From positions 23,760,427 to 23,824,426 of the forward strand of contig OX031065.1 of assembly GCA_943736015.1 (NCBI GenBank): a DNA stretch of 64,000 bases, given 5' to 3'. Both the position numbers and the translations under genes were made by a program. The notes beneath the pieces are model-generated. The model saw only the letters and a program-made list of their open reading frames with translations. It was not told where the DNA came from and did no database searches. Position 1 is the stretch's first letter; every line of letters begins with the position of its first letter. Shown in pieces: positions 11,596 through 22,288 of the stretch. This stretch comes from Tridacna crocea (lineage: Eukaryota; Mollusca; Bivalvia; Cardiida; Cardiidae).

Positions 11596-11740
11596 AAAAG
11601 GGGTTTTAATGCATCCCCATAATGCATTGGACCAAGCCAGTCAGTGTCACTTAGTTATGGATCCATGAAACATTATACCATGCAAGTCATCAGATAATTA
11701 TGGATCCGCTTTCATTTTCAGGTAGACTGGTCCTTGGCCA
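11596..11740. mobile_element. C element, fragment
   Basis: Starts ggggttttaatgcatc and includes atggatccatga and gtagactggtccttgg. The palindrome is missing. Confidence 0.5.
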
Positions 11741-11868
11741 GAGAGAGATAGAGAGACAGAGACAGAGAGAGACAGAGAGACAGAGAGAGAGAGAGGGAGA
11801 CAGAGAGAGAGAGAGACAGACAGAGACAGAGACAGAGAGAGAGGCAGACACGGACAAACAAACACAGC

Positions 11869-11906
<38 letters not shown>

Positions 11907-12119
11907 GGAGAGGGAGAGTCAGAGACAGAGAAAGAGAGGACAGAGAAAGAGAGACAGAGACAGAGAGATAGACAGATAGACAAACAGACAGACGGAGAGA
12001 AGGAGACAGAGACAGAGAGAAGGAGAGACAGGACAGAGAGAGAGGGAGGGAGGGAGGGAGGGAGGGAGAGAGAGAGAGAGAGAGAGAGGAGGGGAGGGAG
12101 GAAAGCGAGAGACATAGAT

Positions 12120-12160
<41 letters not shown>

Positions 12161-12178
12161 GACTAGCTAGGAGAGAGT
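11740..12178. repeat. ~440-bp polypurine GA/CAGA tract
   Basis: Almost pure purine on the plus strand (gagaga and cagaga units). It creates long ORFs on both strands that encode only RERERE or SLSLSL-type low complexity; these are not genes. Confidence 0.92.
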
Positions 12179-12440
12179 CCATATTTGAACCTTTGTGTAA
12201 ATATAAACTTGAATAAATATTTTCTCGTTTTCATAAGTATCGCTATAGTTTTACCCCAGTGAATATTTTTTTTGACATCTAAATGCTGTCTGGGAAAAAA
12301 AAAAACATCTGACAGATCGTTAGTAAGATACGGAAAAGTTCGTCCAGTATCTGCCTGACAGTAGATAAACAGTTCCCACAAAATATCTGCTTTTGTTAAG
12401 TTTTTTATGGATTGCATACGATGGGGAAAAAAAATAGAGC

Positions 12441-12626
12441 TTCAGATAAGAGGGAGTGATGGTTTTCTAAAACCGTTATTTCTCTTTCAAACCCTATGTT
12501 GTGGGTACTCATTAGAATCGTCTCGATGAGACGATTCTAATGAGAACCCATAACATAGGGTTTAGTGGAGAATTATTAATATTTCCATTTTTGAAATCAA
12601 AATCACGCCCTCTATCTGGTGCTCTG
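12441..12626. mobile_element. X palindromic element copy 1
   Basis: Arms accctatgttgtgggtactc and its reverse around attagaatcgtctcgatgag. Flanks match the copy at 39478 in reverse (aaaatcacgccctctatctg). Confidence 0.68.
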
Positions 12627-12737
12627 AAAAAAGATGTATTATACATGTAACTAGAAGTGCTGAGCTACAGTGACTTGTAAACGCTTGTTCGATACTTTCA
12701 GACTGTTACATATAATAATAAGTGAAATGACATTTTG

Positions 12738-12914
12738 AACTCTTTACCCAAAGACAAAGTTTTAGACTTGTCCAAATTGAAATCATGTGCAGACAACAAA
12801 AATACGTGACTCACGTGGCTGGTTACCAGCATTTTCTCCTTTTTTCGCAATGTTTTCGGAAGGCTTTTTCCTCTGGGTTGTAAAAAAAAGGGATTGTTTA
12901 GTAAAGAGTTTTAA
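12738..12914. mobile_element. T element, worn
   Basis: Left arm (tagacttgtccaaattgaaa) and half the hairpin (ggttaccagcattttctcct). The edges are degenerate. Confidence 0.6.
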
Positions 12915-12977
12915 GCCTAAAAATATCCAAATTTTGATATTTCACAGAAAGTCTTTGGTTAAAAGTGTCTCCGTATC

Positions 12978-13042
12978 GGACAGTGTAGATCCAAGATCAG
13001 ATTGCACGTTCTGTGCAGTCTGATCTTGATCTACACTGTCCG
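12978..13042. repeat. P palindrome
   Basis: ggacagtgtagatccaagat arms, centre cacgttctgtg. Confidence 0.75.
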
Positions 13043-13195
13043 CAAAAGATCCTCGAGTCGCACCTAACAGCCGAAGGGTTATTTTTTGTTCTATGACTAT
13101 TCTAGCAGCAAATATATAAATGTGAACTCGTTCAACGGTCGAAAATACGACCGCTGAAACAAACAGTTTTATCTCGTAGAATTGACTAAAGAATC

Positions 13196-13260
13196 GGACA
13201 GTATAAATCTAAGATCAGACTCTTCGTTCTGTGCAGTCTGATCTTAATCTATGCTGTCCA
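13196..13260. repeat. P palindrome
   Basis: ggacagtataaatctaagat arms, centre ctcttcgttctgtg. Only 155 bp from the previous P copy. Confidence 0.7.
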
Positions 13261-13638
13261 TATTTGAACCCGCTTTCAACCTTTCCTCAGCATTTAAAAG
13301 TCGGTATACAAAAAAAAAAAGAAGAAAGAAGTCTCTGTACTCGAAAAAAAAACTGATTATAATAAGCTTTTTGTTCTAACATACCCCATCTCGAGTTACT
13401 TATAAACAAACCATTTTGCTTTTATCAGTCAGCACACACTGACGAGAAACCAACTGTTGCTTTTGATTAAATTGATATTTAAGATAGACGCATGCAATTG
13501 AAATGTTTAAATATTTGGCTATGACTTTTTTTTGATGGAAAAGCTTTTCGTTGCTTGAAGTTTTCGGTCGACCAGTGGACTATATGCCCTTTCTAAACTG
13601 TCGAAATTGCAGAGGTGTCTAAATTGAGAACATTTCTA

Positions 13639-13824
13639 GCCGGTGTAATGCAGAGAAATGACCCCCATTACAAAATGACCCATGGGTCATTTCTCTACGT
13701 AGAATAATGACCCTGGTCATTTTCCTACGTAGTGAAATGAGCTCTGGGGTCATTTCTCTACGCAGAATAATGACCCGGGTCATTTTGTAGGGGAGGGTCA
13801 TTTCTCTGTATTACACCGGCAATT
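13639..13824. repeat. Compound palindrome of atgaccc/gggtcat units
   Basis: Outer ends gccggtgtaatgcagagaaa and reverse. Inside, gggtcat..ctacgtagaataatgaccc units repeat four times and form several alternative hairpins. Confidence 0.7.
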
Positions 13825-13829
13825 TAAAT

Positions 13830-14003
13830 GTTGCTTGGACAAAGGCATTTATCTTCTAACGAGTAAAGTACCCAACAAAGAAATAAATGAACAAATGCTT
13901 AAGCAGAAAGACAGGGACAGGGTAGGATTCGAATCTGGAACGCACGAATGGCCACCACTACAACCACTGAGCTGAAGGGAATTCTCCCTAACGCAGTTGT
14001 TAG
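13830..14003 (-). mobile_element. tRNA-derived SINE head
   Basis: On the minus strand cagctcagtggttgtagtgg fits an A box and gattcgaatcctaccc a B box. The body atttgttcatttatttct recurs in the copy at 14260. Confidence 0.6.
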
Positions 14004-14050
14004 GTATGTATTCAACCCTTAAAGCACTGAAAACGACTTAACTTGTTTTT

Positions 14051-14118
14051 GTGGACTGTGTAGATCAAGATCAGACTGCACAGAACGTGCAGTCTGGTCT
14101 TAGATCTACACTGTCCAC
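14051..14118. repeat. P palindrome
   Basis: ggactgtgtagatcaagatc arms, centre cacagaacgtg. Confidence 0.75.
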
Positions 14119-14222
14119 TATTTTGTTACATATTCTGGCAAAGAAAAAACTTGGTACAGCAATATATCAGATGATTTTCCCACTTAAAAATGTTTTTCTG
14201 TTTTAATTCAGCACTTTAAGGG

Positions 14223-14506
14223 TTAAACCTGGATAAAGCCCAGCTTGAAGGAGAGGTCTTTTGTAACAGTATGGCTTGATAATCTAATATACTTGTTACC
14301 TTACATATTCTTACGAACAGAGTCCGTAAAAAGGAAACGAATGAACAAAGGCTTTGCAGAAATATAGGGACCGTTCAGGATTTGAACCTAGAAGGCCCGG
14401 ACGAAAGGCAAACACCAGAACCACTGAGCTAAAGACAATTCTCCCGAACGCAATTGTTAGGTATTGTAATTAAACCTGGATAAAGCCCAGCTTGAAGGAG
14501 AGGTCT
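14223..14506 (-). mobile_element. tRNA-derived SINE between 37-bp direct repeats
   Basis: On the minus strand ttagctcagtggttctgg (A box) and ggttcaaatcct (B box). The 37-bp repeats at 14223-14259 and 14470-14506 (starting ttaaacctggataaagccca) are identical. Confidence 0.62.
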
Positions 14507-14507
14507 C

Positions 14508-14825
14508 CCGTAAAAACCTTTGCAAAGGTAAAATTATCGTTGAGAAAAGAGATACTGCTGGTTTTCAGCAGTTTCTCCTTTTTTTCCCAAAATGTTTTCA
14601 GGAGCATTTTCCTTAGGGTTCGGTAAGGCGTCAATTCAATAGCCTCTTTGCAGACGACAAAATAAAAGTGACTGAAAATTTGAAATTTGTTTTGTAGAGG
14701 GTAGAAAACATTGTAGGAAAAGGAGAAAATGCTGGTTACCAGCATTTTCTCCTTTTCCCATAGTGTTTTCCCAAGGCCTCTTTCTCAGGGTCGTCAAAAG
14801 TAGGGATTGTGTGGTAATGGGCTAA
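14508..14825. mobile_element. Two merged T elements
   Basis: A first partial hairpin (actgctggttttcagcag) is followed by a complete second one (aaatgctggttaccagcatt), with a shared part around 14650. Confidence 0.65.
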
Positions 14826-14899
14826 TCTACATTTAGATATTATATATTAGATACATTAGATATTGTCCTATACATTAGACTTGCGTGGAACAGAAAATA

Positions 14900-15009
14900 A
14901 CGTAAAAACGGAAAGTGTCGTTTCGGATTAGTCTTTGCGGACTGCGCAGGCTGATCCGGAAAGACACTTTACGCAAATGTCGTAATGCTCCTTTTCACGT
15001 GTTGCAGGC
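14900..15009. mobile_element. G element copy 3, right half only
   Basis: Has one hairpin (cggattagtctttgcggact) and the end cttttcacgtgttgcaggcc. The left half is missing. Confidence 0.65.
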
Positions 15010-15155
15010 CATAGCAACAGTGTAATTTATGTATATCATAAAACAGTATTTCAGCTACTTTTTTAATTCATTTTAAACATTTCTACGTATCTTACATCGA
15101 CTGAGAAACAAGTTCTTACAACTTATACCAATATGTCTCGATTCTGTTTCCTGTG

Positions 15156-15247
15156 AAGTACCAGCATTGTCTCCTTTTCCAACAATGTTTTCTAAAGGCT
15201 TCTTTCTCAGGATCGTCAAAAATCGTCATTGTGTGGTAATGGGTTAA
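15156..15247. mobile_element. T element, right half
   Basis: accagcattgtctccttttc to TTAA at 15244-15247. Confidence 0.6.
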
Positions 15248-15451
15248 GGTAAACGCACTTAAGTACATTTGGCGCATCGATGTCTTTGATGCATTCAAAC
15301 AGTTTTTGAATTTTAGTAAGACAAAGCTATCAGAAGTGGATTGACACTATTATATTTTGATACAATGAAGTTAGAAGAAAATATTCTTACGGAGGTTTTT
15401 TTTTTTATTCTTCCAAGTAGATCATTTACCTGACTACAAGAAACTGAACAA

Positions 15452-15652
15452 TGCACTGGGAAAAGGGGTTTAATGCAACACCTTGATGCACCATACCAAA
15501 CAATAGAATCACTTTATTTTAGAACAACTTACTGAATCATGAAATAGCATGGTACTGGGACATACGGAATACTGATCAAGATCAAAAAGTATCGACCCAT
15601 GGGTCGATACTTTTTGCAGATGCACTTAAACCCCTTTTTCACAGAGCATAGC
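15452..15652. mobile_element. C element variant
   Basis: ggaaaaggggtttaatgc at left, gcacttaaacccctttttca at right. The internal palindrome is aaaagtatcgacccatgggt and its reverse, not the usual gcctgcgc core. Confidence 0.62.
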
Positions 15653-16485
15653 TTATCTACAACGAACAGGGAATGCTGCAGTAAGTATCCCATAATACAC
15701 ATGTACATGTAAACAAACGGTTATTTTCAGTTGAAAAAAAAAAACACACACACACACACACGTTGCAGCATCCTCGATGTTTTCATCAGACTATCTGACA
15801 AAGTATGTTTTAGAATTTAGATCAAAGATTAGAATGCACCTTCATTATATTCTGATATCCAGATCAATCCAGATTAAATGCAAATAGAGGTTATTTCAAG
15901 CATTGTGAGAGTACAATGTTGCAACAAAGACGGGCAAAGGTGCATTTACCGTTTCCGCGCACCGAATGCGCACTGTTTCTATAAGAATGAAAAAAAAAAC
16001 AACTGTCAAAATAACAATCAAATAGAAATACCTTCCTTCAGACATACGTTTGTATGTAGATGAAATAATAACCTTCTGCTGCAGAGGGGGAAAATGTATT
16101 ATCCACGCTTCTCTTTTTCACAATATAATTATATCTCAGACATTTACATTCAGTGCTAGTCTAATATCAATTAAGATTCTTATCTAAATCTAGATTATCT
16201 GCAATTAAAGGGTAATTTTTTTGCATTGTAAGTAAAGGTTGTATTATGCAAAGGACGACGAAAAATCGTATTTACCGTTTCTGTGCACCGAATATCCGCG
16301 TGTTTATAACCAGTCACAGGAAGTGAATGTCATGTTTATCCGTCAACTGATAGAGCCAGTCTGATCGCGTCAAGTTAGCAGCGTTTGTGGTTATATCGGG
16401 ACGAGTACCACTTGTCTCCTCTCTGGACGCCGATATTTAGGACTTTTTCCTTTAGACAAACAATTGAAATTGGGAAAAATTATGT

Positions 16486-16600
16486 GAAAAGAGGCATTCA
16501 TACATTTGCAAAAAACATCGATTCAAGTCAGCCTGCGCAGTCCGCGCAGGCTGACATGAATCGAAACATTTTGCTTTTTGTTGAATGTTCTGCATGTTAA
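16486..16600. mobile_element. C element, fragment
   Basis: gaggcattcatacatttgca and the palindrome tcagcctgcgcagtccgcgc, a clean copy of the core. Confidence 0.55.
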
Positions 16601-17150
16601 AGGGCCTGCTGCCTTCTTCGATTCATACTCAAGGAATACTATTACGTTATTTCATTGTTCCGGGCTATTCTTCGAATTATCGCGTAATATATTGGTTATT
16701 AAGAAATTCTCTTAACCCGTTTTTAGAATATTATTATAAAAGTTTCCAGTAGATAGCCAAAATTCGAAATTTTGCGATTTCAAAATTCCTTTTCACGAAA
16801 CGCTGCAAAGTATCACACAATATTTTTAGATCCAAGTTCAGACCACAAGGTCAGAGAATTTTTAATTCCGCACGTGCGTACTATTCTCAGAATCAAAGAT
16901 GACTGGCCGTCTGGTGCATAGGCTACTTTTTCGTAGGCCCAAGTCTTGTTTTGCTATTGTTACGGTGTTCACCGGAAGTAAAAGGTCGCGTTGCTGTAAA
17001 CAACACGTATACTTGCCCGATGAAAAGCAGCGACGTAGGAAGCAAATCAAGATTGGGGGGTGGCTAACTTCGAAATACTGAGATTTTTTGCGTGGTTGTT
17101 TCATTGCGCTGAGAACTCGTATTTTAGTTACTATGATTTTCAAAATTATT

Positions 17151-17181
17151 GGGGGGCTGAGCCCCCCCCAGCCCCCCCCCC
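17151..17181. repeat. G-run/C-run stretch
   Basis: ggggggctgagcccccccca followed by gccccccccc, which can form a short G/C stem. Confidence 0.8.
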
Positions 17182-17287
17182 TGTTCCTACGGGCCTGAAA
17201 AGTAAATCTCTACCGCCATCTAAGAGTTATGTAATTGTTGTTATACCTTCTTTGATTAGCAAAATTGTTGTAGAAATACCTTTGACT

Positions 17288-17546
17288 CATCCTCGGATAC
17301 CCCGGGGTCTCCCTATTTGCTACGCTACATCGACCCCTGGGACAATTAATTGAATTTCCCTCGCTTTACCGCTGGCCGAATGCTGGCTTTTCATTGGTTC
17401 TATCATCATTTTGTGATGGGCGAGTGGACTGTACGCTATGACGTTTCGTAACGATTTTCGGCGGCTGATTCAAAGTTTTATTAGTCAATTGTCCCAGGGG
17501 TCGATGTAGCGTAGCAAATAAGGAGACCCCGGGGTATCCGAGGATG
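17288..17546. mobile_element. M element copy 1 (259 bp, long inverted ends)
   Basis: Inverted ends of about 57 bp start CATCCTCGGATACCCCGGGG. The 9-bp sequence CCTTTGACT flanks both sides (17279-17287 and 17547-17555). Long ends with an 8-9-bp duplication suggest a Mutator-type MITE; hAT or P types also make 8-bp duplications. No coding capacity. Confidence 0.82.
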
Positions 17547-17590
17547 CCTTTGACTACTTTTATTTAGCTTATTAGCTTATTAATTTTCGA

Positions 17591-17810
17591 TTAACTCTCT
17601 ACTAGACGACATTGATATCTAGAATTGCTTAAACTGAAGGCATTTGGAAATGAAAAGTTAAATGTGGCTCAAATGACAGAATATTTTTATGGAGGAACTC
17701 TTTGCGGGAGAAAATCAAAATTGTTAGAAGCCAACATTTTCTCCTATTCCCACAATGTTTTCAAAAGCCTTTTACTTCCGGGTCATTAAAACCGAGATCG
17801 TTTGGTAGAC
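17591..17810. mobile_element. T element, worn
   Basis: TTAA at 17591. The hairpin right arm acattttctcctattccc is present and the left arm is damaged. Confidence 0.58.
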
Positions 17811-18362
17811 GAAAATGGCAATTGTTAGTACCTGCTAAACAAGTTCCACCCGTCTTGTTTCGATTACTTTTGAAAGCATTTTGCCAAAAAGAAAACGTTC
17901 TCCGTGATTTGACAATGTGTTCTATCACCAAACTTTGATTCGTACTAATCCTTAAATTAAGAAAAAGATATTTTCGAAGTTTTGAAGTTTGTTCGCTACG
18001 GGATTATTTTCAAGAGGTCATGCACTAATTTTCGTCGAGATGAAAAAACATATATTTTTTGTCATATTCATATACAAGAATAGAAACAACGCTTTAATTA
18101 GTACAGATACTTTGAGTCATATCATTCACAATGACTTCCGATGCCCCTTCAAGTCCACTTTTGAAGTTCAAATCGCGTGTAGGTCATCAAGTTTTAAAGA
18201 GGGTGTAAGAATACTGTGTTAGGGTGAAAACTGATAGGCCGTGGGAACCGAGTCGCTTAATTTTTCTTTGCCGACGATATAAGTTCGACTTTTTTGCAGG
18301 GTCCATATGGTGATTTCCACCGCATTTGGCGATACCTTTGATCTGATTTTAGAGTGAAATTT

Positions 18363-18432
18363 ATGGATAATGCATATCAAAGATCAGGCTGCATGTTTTC
18401 TTCAGTCTGATCATTGATCTACGTCATCCACA
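18363..18432. repeat. P palindrome, diverged
   Basis: atatcaaagatcaggctgca and cagtctgatcattgatct arms. Confidence 0.6.
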
Positions 18433-18439
18433 AAAGCTA

Positions 18440-18644
18440 CTAAGTGTTTACCACACGAGAAAATTTTAGACTGGTCCAAATTGAAAGCATTTGCAGACGA
18501 CAAAATAAAGGTGACTGAAATATTGAAATTTGTTCTGGGAAGGGTAGAAAACACTGTGGGAAAAGGAGAAAATGCTGGTAAGTGTTTTCAAAAGGCTTCT
18601 TTCTCAGGGGCGTCAAAAGTAGGGATTGTGTGGTAATGGGTTAA
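18440..18644. mobile_element. T element with half hairpin
   Basis: Left arm gcatttgcagacgacaaaat, hairpin left arm only, TTAA at 18641-18644. Confidence 0.65.
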
Positions 18645-18759
18645 GTCACACCACTTACAGTTAAAGTGTTTCTGCACTTTTGTTCGACTTGCACTTAAAG
18701 CGTGCAAATATGTACCATTGTGAACATGTCAATTGTCTTTCTTCTCTGACGACTGTCGT

Positions 18760-18835
18760 CTGTCTGTGTGTCTGCGTGTGTGTGTGTCTCTCTCTCACTC
18801 TCTCTCTCTCTCTTTCTCGCGCGCCCGCTCTCTTG
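18760..18835. repeat. (TG)n/(TC)n microsatellite
   Basis: tgtgtgtg then ctctctct runs, followed by gcgcgcccgc. Confidence 0.85.
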
Positions 18836-19254
18836 TCGCACAAGCATTCGAACAATGTTTGCGCATTAACCCGATTTTTTTTAGGCATAGATGTTTAAAT
18901 TGACTGTAGACCTTCTTTGTCTGAATTAGTCTCGTATAAATAGTGAGTGAAATGCTATCAGTATAAAACTCATTTTCATTCCGCAGGGCTTTTCGCAAGT
19001 TTGTTTGCGGACCCATTTGTGACGTCAAAATGAAAGCATTGCCATTTTCAATATATACCCCATTGCACCCATTCACACTCGAAATAACAATGGGATATGT
19101 CTTGCCCCATTTGTAATTAAGTATTCTTATGCACACTGCGTAGGCTGACCTGGGTAGACGCACCATTTCAACAGAAACTCTTCTTTTTCCAACAATGAGT
19201 CCGATCAACCTCTTATCTTGAAAAATAAATGTATCTAATTCAAAATTAAAGTTG

Positions 19255-19770
19255 TCAACCGTTGTCTGCGTATGTCATACTCTTACAAGTTTAGACCTGT
19301 CTGCTTTGACGTATTACTCCTCCATAAAGAAGCAATAAAGAAAATATCAATACGTTCGAGGAGAAATCAGGGCCCGTATTCACCAACCATTCTTGAGAAT
19401 ATTCTTAGTCTTATTCTCCAAGATTTTCTACGTTTGTAAGTAACGCAACTTCTGATTGGCTAAACCGAATGGTTTAGCCAATCAGAAGTTGTGTTGCTTA
19501 CAAATGTAGGAAAATCTGGAGAATAAGACAAAGAACGTTCTTAAGAATGGTTGGTGAATACGGGCCCAGGCCTGCTTTAGTTCCAGATTTCTCTAAATTG
19601 CTGATCACAGCTGAATGAATCGCACCAGGTAGCGTTTTATTGAGTAAACGTTCATTTCAATTAGTTGAAATTCAAAGTAACGGTTGCCGCGTAGAAAAGT
19701 AGTCCGGTTCTGTACCCAGAATGCCCAACTTAGATAGATGTGTATTTGTAGAATGCCATCTAGCGGGAGA
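19255..19770 (+). repeat. Dispersed ~300-500-bp repeat, copy with H insertion
   Basis: Shares 'tttctctaaa.tgctg.tcatagctgaatg', 'aggtagc.ttttattgagtaaacgtt' and 'gttctgtacc..ggatgcccaa' with 34455-34755 (same strand) and 49190-49560 (reverse). Interrupted by the H element at 19371-19566. Confidence 0.7.
19371..19566. mobile_element. H hairpin element copy 2, inserted in a dispersed repeat
   Basis: A palindrome with ends GGCCCGTATTCACC..GGTGAATACGGGCC. CAG flanks both sides. Related repeats at 34455 and 49190 lack it at the same place, so the insertion is documented within this window. Confidence 0.8.
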
Positions 19771-20074
19771 TAATGAGCTGCTAACAGTATGCAAAATAAT
19801 CGGGAAAAAAGAAGTATTTGCCGGCTTGGATACTTTTAATATTTTTTTAGTCTTATTGAATCATAAAAGAGTTTCACAATTTATATTCCAGTTCCTGTCA
19901 CACAGTCCATTTTTTGAAAAAAAGATCTTTCATGTAAATATTTCACACGCTCTGCCGCTACTGTTCTATCAAATCTGGCTACTCGATTAGAATTAGCCCA
20001 CTTAAACGGGGGCAAGAGGGGTTAGCCATTTACTTAACATGTAATTGAGTAATTCTACACCAATAGCAGCTGAA

Positions 20075-20308
20075 CTAACCCTTTCGTAGAAATCCCAAAT
20101 TTCAAACTCCTCAGCAAAAAGCTTTTGAAAGCACTGTGGGAAAAGGTAGAAAATGCTGATACCAGCATTTTCTCCTTTTTCCCACAATGCTTTCTTTGTT
20201 TTCTACTCTCTCTGATAAAGACTTTCGTCGTTTGTGCCATTTTGAATTTGTCGTCCGCCAATTCTTCCAATTTGGACCTAAGAAATTGTCGTCTGGTGAA
20301 AAGGTTAG
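20075..20308. mobile_element. T element, worn ends
   Basis: The hairpin aaaatgctgataccagcatt is intact and the ends have lost the TTAA. Confidence 0.62.
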
Positions 20309-20689
20309 GATATTATTCATAAATGTAAACATACTTCAGACTTGGGCAAGCTACGCGAACTGAAACACGTAAACCCAAAATAGATCACCTGGAGCGGGGT
20401 GAGAAAGAAAGTAGAGGAAGCGGAAATAAGTTGTTGTTGTTTTTTTCAGTGGTGTATCCTGTTGCTTTCCACATTATTCTATGTATTCTTTGTATGGTGT
20501 TTAGCGCTGTTTTCAACATAATTTCGTTACATCGCAACGGCCAGTGCACCTATCCATGCTTTCCTTGAATTTCTCCTACCAGTACTCTGCACAATACTCT
20601 TTTCAAGCCACTAGCTGATTTCCCACTTAAATATCGTCGAAACAATGGCCAACGGCGAGAGAGCAATAATCCTGTTGCAAAGACTATCA

Positions 20690-20790
20690 TAAATCCTCGG
20701 AAAGAAATTGGCCCCGCCGGAGATCGAACCTTTGACCATCTGTTCTAAAGTAGCTCATGCTAATCCGTGTATGGTCATGCCCATGGAAAG
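20690..20790 (-). mobile_element. tRNA-like SINE head
   Basis: On the minus strand ggttcgatctccggcgggg is a good B box; gattagcatgagctacttt is a weak A box. No full cloverleaf. Confidence 0.45.
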
Positions 20791-20959
20791 GTAAATGTGA
20801 CCAGCCCCCGCTAGCAGGAAACGAACTGGAATTTAATGATAACTAAACCTGGGATTTAAGCTGTCTTTCAGGGAAAAATACCATAGACTCGCGACCTCTG
20901 TAGACGACTATGAATACAATCCTCTGACACTTAGGCAGATTCCTTCTTTTGCAGACCTA

Positions 20960-21156
20960 GGTCCGTATTCACCAACCATTCTTAAGAATATTCTTGGTCT
21001 TATTCTCCAAGATTTTCTGGCTGTGAAAGTAACAGAACTTCTGATTGGCTAAACCGATTGGTTTAGCCAATCAGAAGTTCTATTACTTTCACATCGACAA
21101 AATTCTGAAGAATAAGCCTAAGAATGTTCTTTAAGAATGGTTGGTGAATACGGACC
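20960..21156. mobile_element. H hairpin element copy 3
   Basis: Ends GGTCCGTATTCACC..GGTGAATACGGACC, flanked by CTA and CTG. Centre ggctaaaccgattggtttagcc. A T element starts four bases after its right end. Confidence 0.78.
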
Positions 21157-21160
21157 CTGA

Positions 21161-21605
21161 TTAACTCTTTACCCGACTTTTAACACCCATGGGTAAGAAG
21201 ACTTTTGAAAATATTGTGGGGAAAGGAGAAATTGCTGGTGGCCAGCATTTTCTCCTTTTCCTACAACGTTTTCTTCCCTGTCAAAGAAAAATTGCACCAT
21301 CTGACCCACACTGATATTGTTGTCTGCAAATGCTTTCAATTTGGACCAGTCATATAATATGTCGTTTGGTGAAGAGTTAATTCATTATCAAATGACAAAA
21401 TTTAAGATTTGTCCAAATCGAAAGCATCTACAGACAACAAAAGAAAAGTGACTAAAAATTGAATTTTGTTTTGTGAACGATAGAAAACATTGTCAGTAAA
21501 GGAGAAAATGCTGGTTACCAGCATATTCTTTTTTTCACTAAATATTTTCTGAAGGCTTTTTTTTTCAGGGTAGTCAAATGTAGGGATTGTGTGGTAATGA
21601 GTTAA
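21161..21605. mobile_element. Two T elements sharing a TTAA
   Basis: Copies 21161-21380 and 21377-21605 point in opposite directions and share TTAA at 21377-21380. Outer TTAA at 21161 and 21602. Confidence 0.75.
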
Positions 21606-21610
21606 ATAAG

Positions 21611-21677
21611 AAGACGGTATGAATACAAGATCAAACTGCACTTTTTGAGCAGTCTGATCTTGAATCTATTCCGTCTG
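21611..21677. repeat. P palindrome
   Basis: agacggtatgaatacaagat arms, centre ctgcactttttgagcag. Confidence 0.65.
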
Positions 21678-22074
21678 TAAAAGCTCATGTCTTCTCCACT
21701 GGTGCCAAGAGCTTTAACTATAGTGCCAGCGAGACCCCGGGGACTGACTGCACTCTTTTTTTTCCGAATAAAACGAAAATTAAAAAAATGTTGAAATTTC
21801 ACATGAACAAATAAACGTACAATAAAGTGGTAAGTAAATTGACAAGTATATTGACAGATACAGTTACAGAAATACGATAAACCTTCGAATTCCGACAATT
21901 CAATAGTTTGAACACATCGATTAAGGATAAGGTATCGCAATAGAATTCGTGTAATATCGCCTTTCATCGCCAAAAATCGTACTGATTTGGCAAAGACTCG
22001 GATAATCTGTAATCGGTGCGGGGAACCAGGGTCTATCGGCAGATCAATTACAGATTACCCGACTCATAGCCAAA

Positions 22075-22246
22075 TCCGTACGATTAACAACCGACTTAAT
22101 CATATGGTAGACTGGTCCTTTGACATACAAAAAATTGACCAATAGCGAAAAGTTTCGGCCAAAATTAGGCTGTGCAGTCCGTGCAGGCTGACCTGAGTCA
22201 TTAATTTTTGCAGATGCATTAACCCCCCTTTTCACACAGCGTGGCT
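22075..22246. mobile_element. C element, right part
   Basis: gaccaatagcgaaaagtttc, palindrome gctgtgcagtccgtgcaggc, end gatgcattaacccccctt. Confidence 0.62.
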
Positions 22247-22288
22247 ATTCCTTTTTTTAAACAGTGACTCGAATTTGACAGAAGTAGT

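Noticed and set aside
11690-12182. Long open frames of 87-156 codons on both strands
   Set aside because: They translate the GA/CAGA microsatellite into RERERE and SLSLSL strings; low complexity on both strands means no gene.
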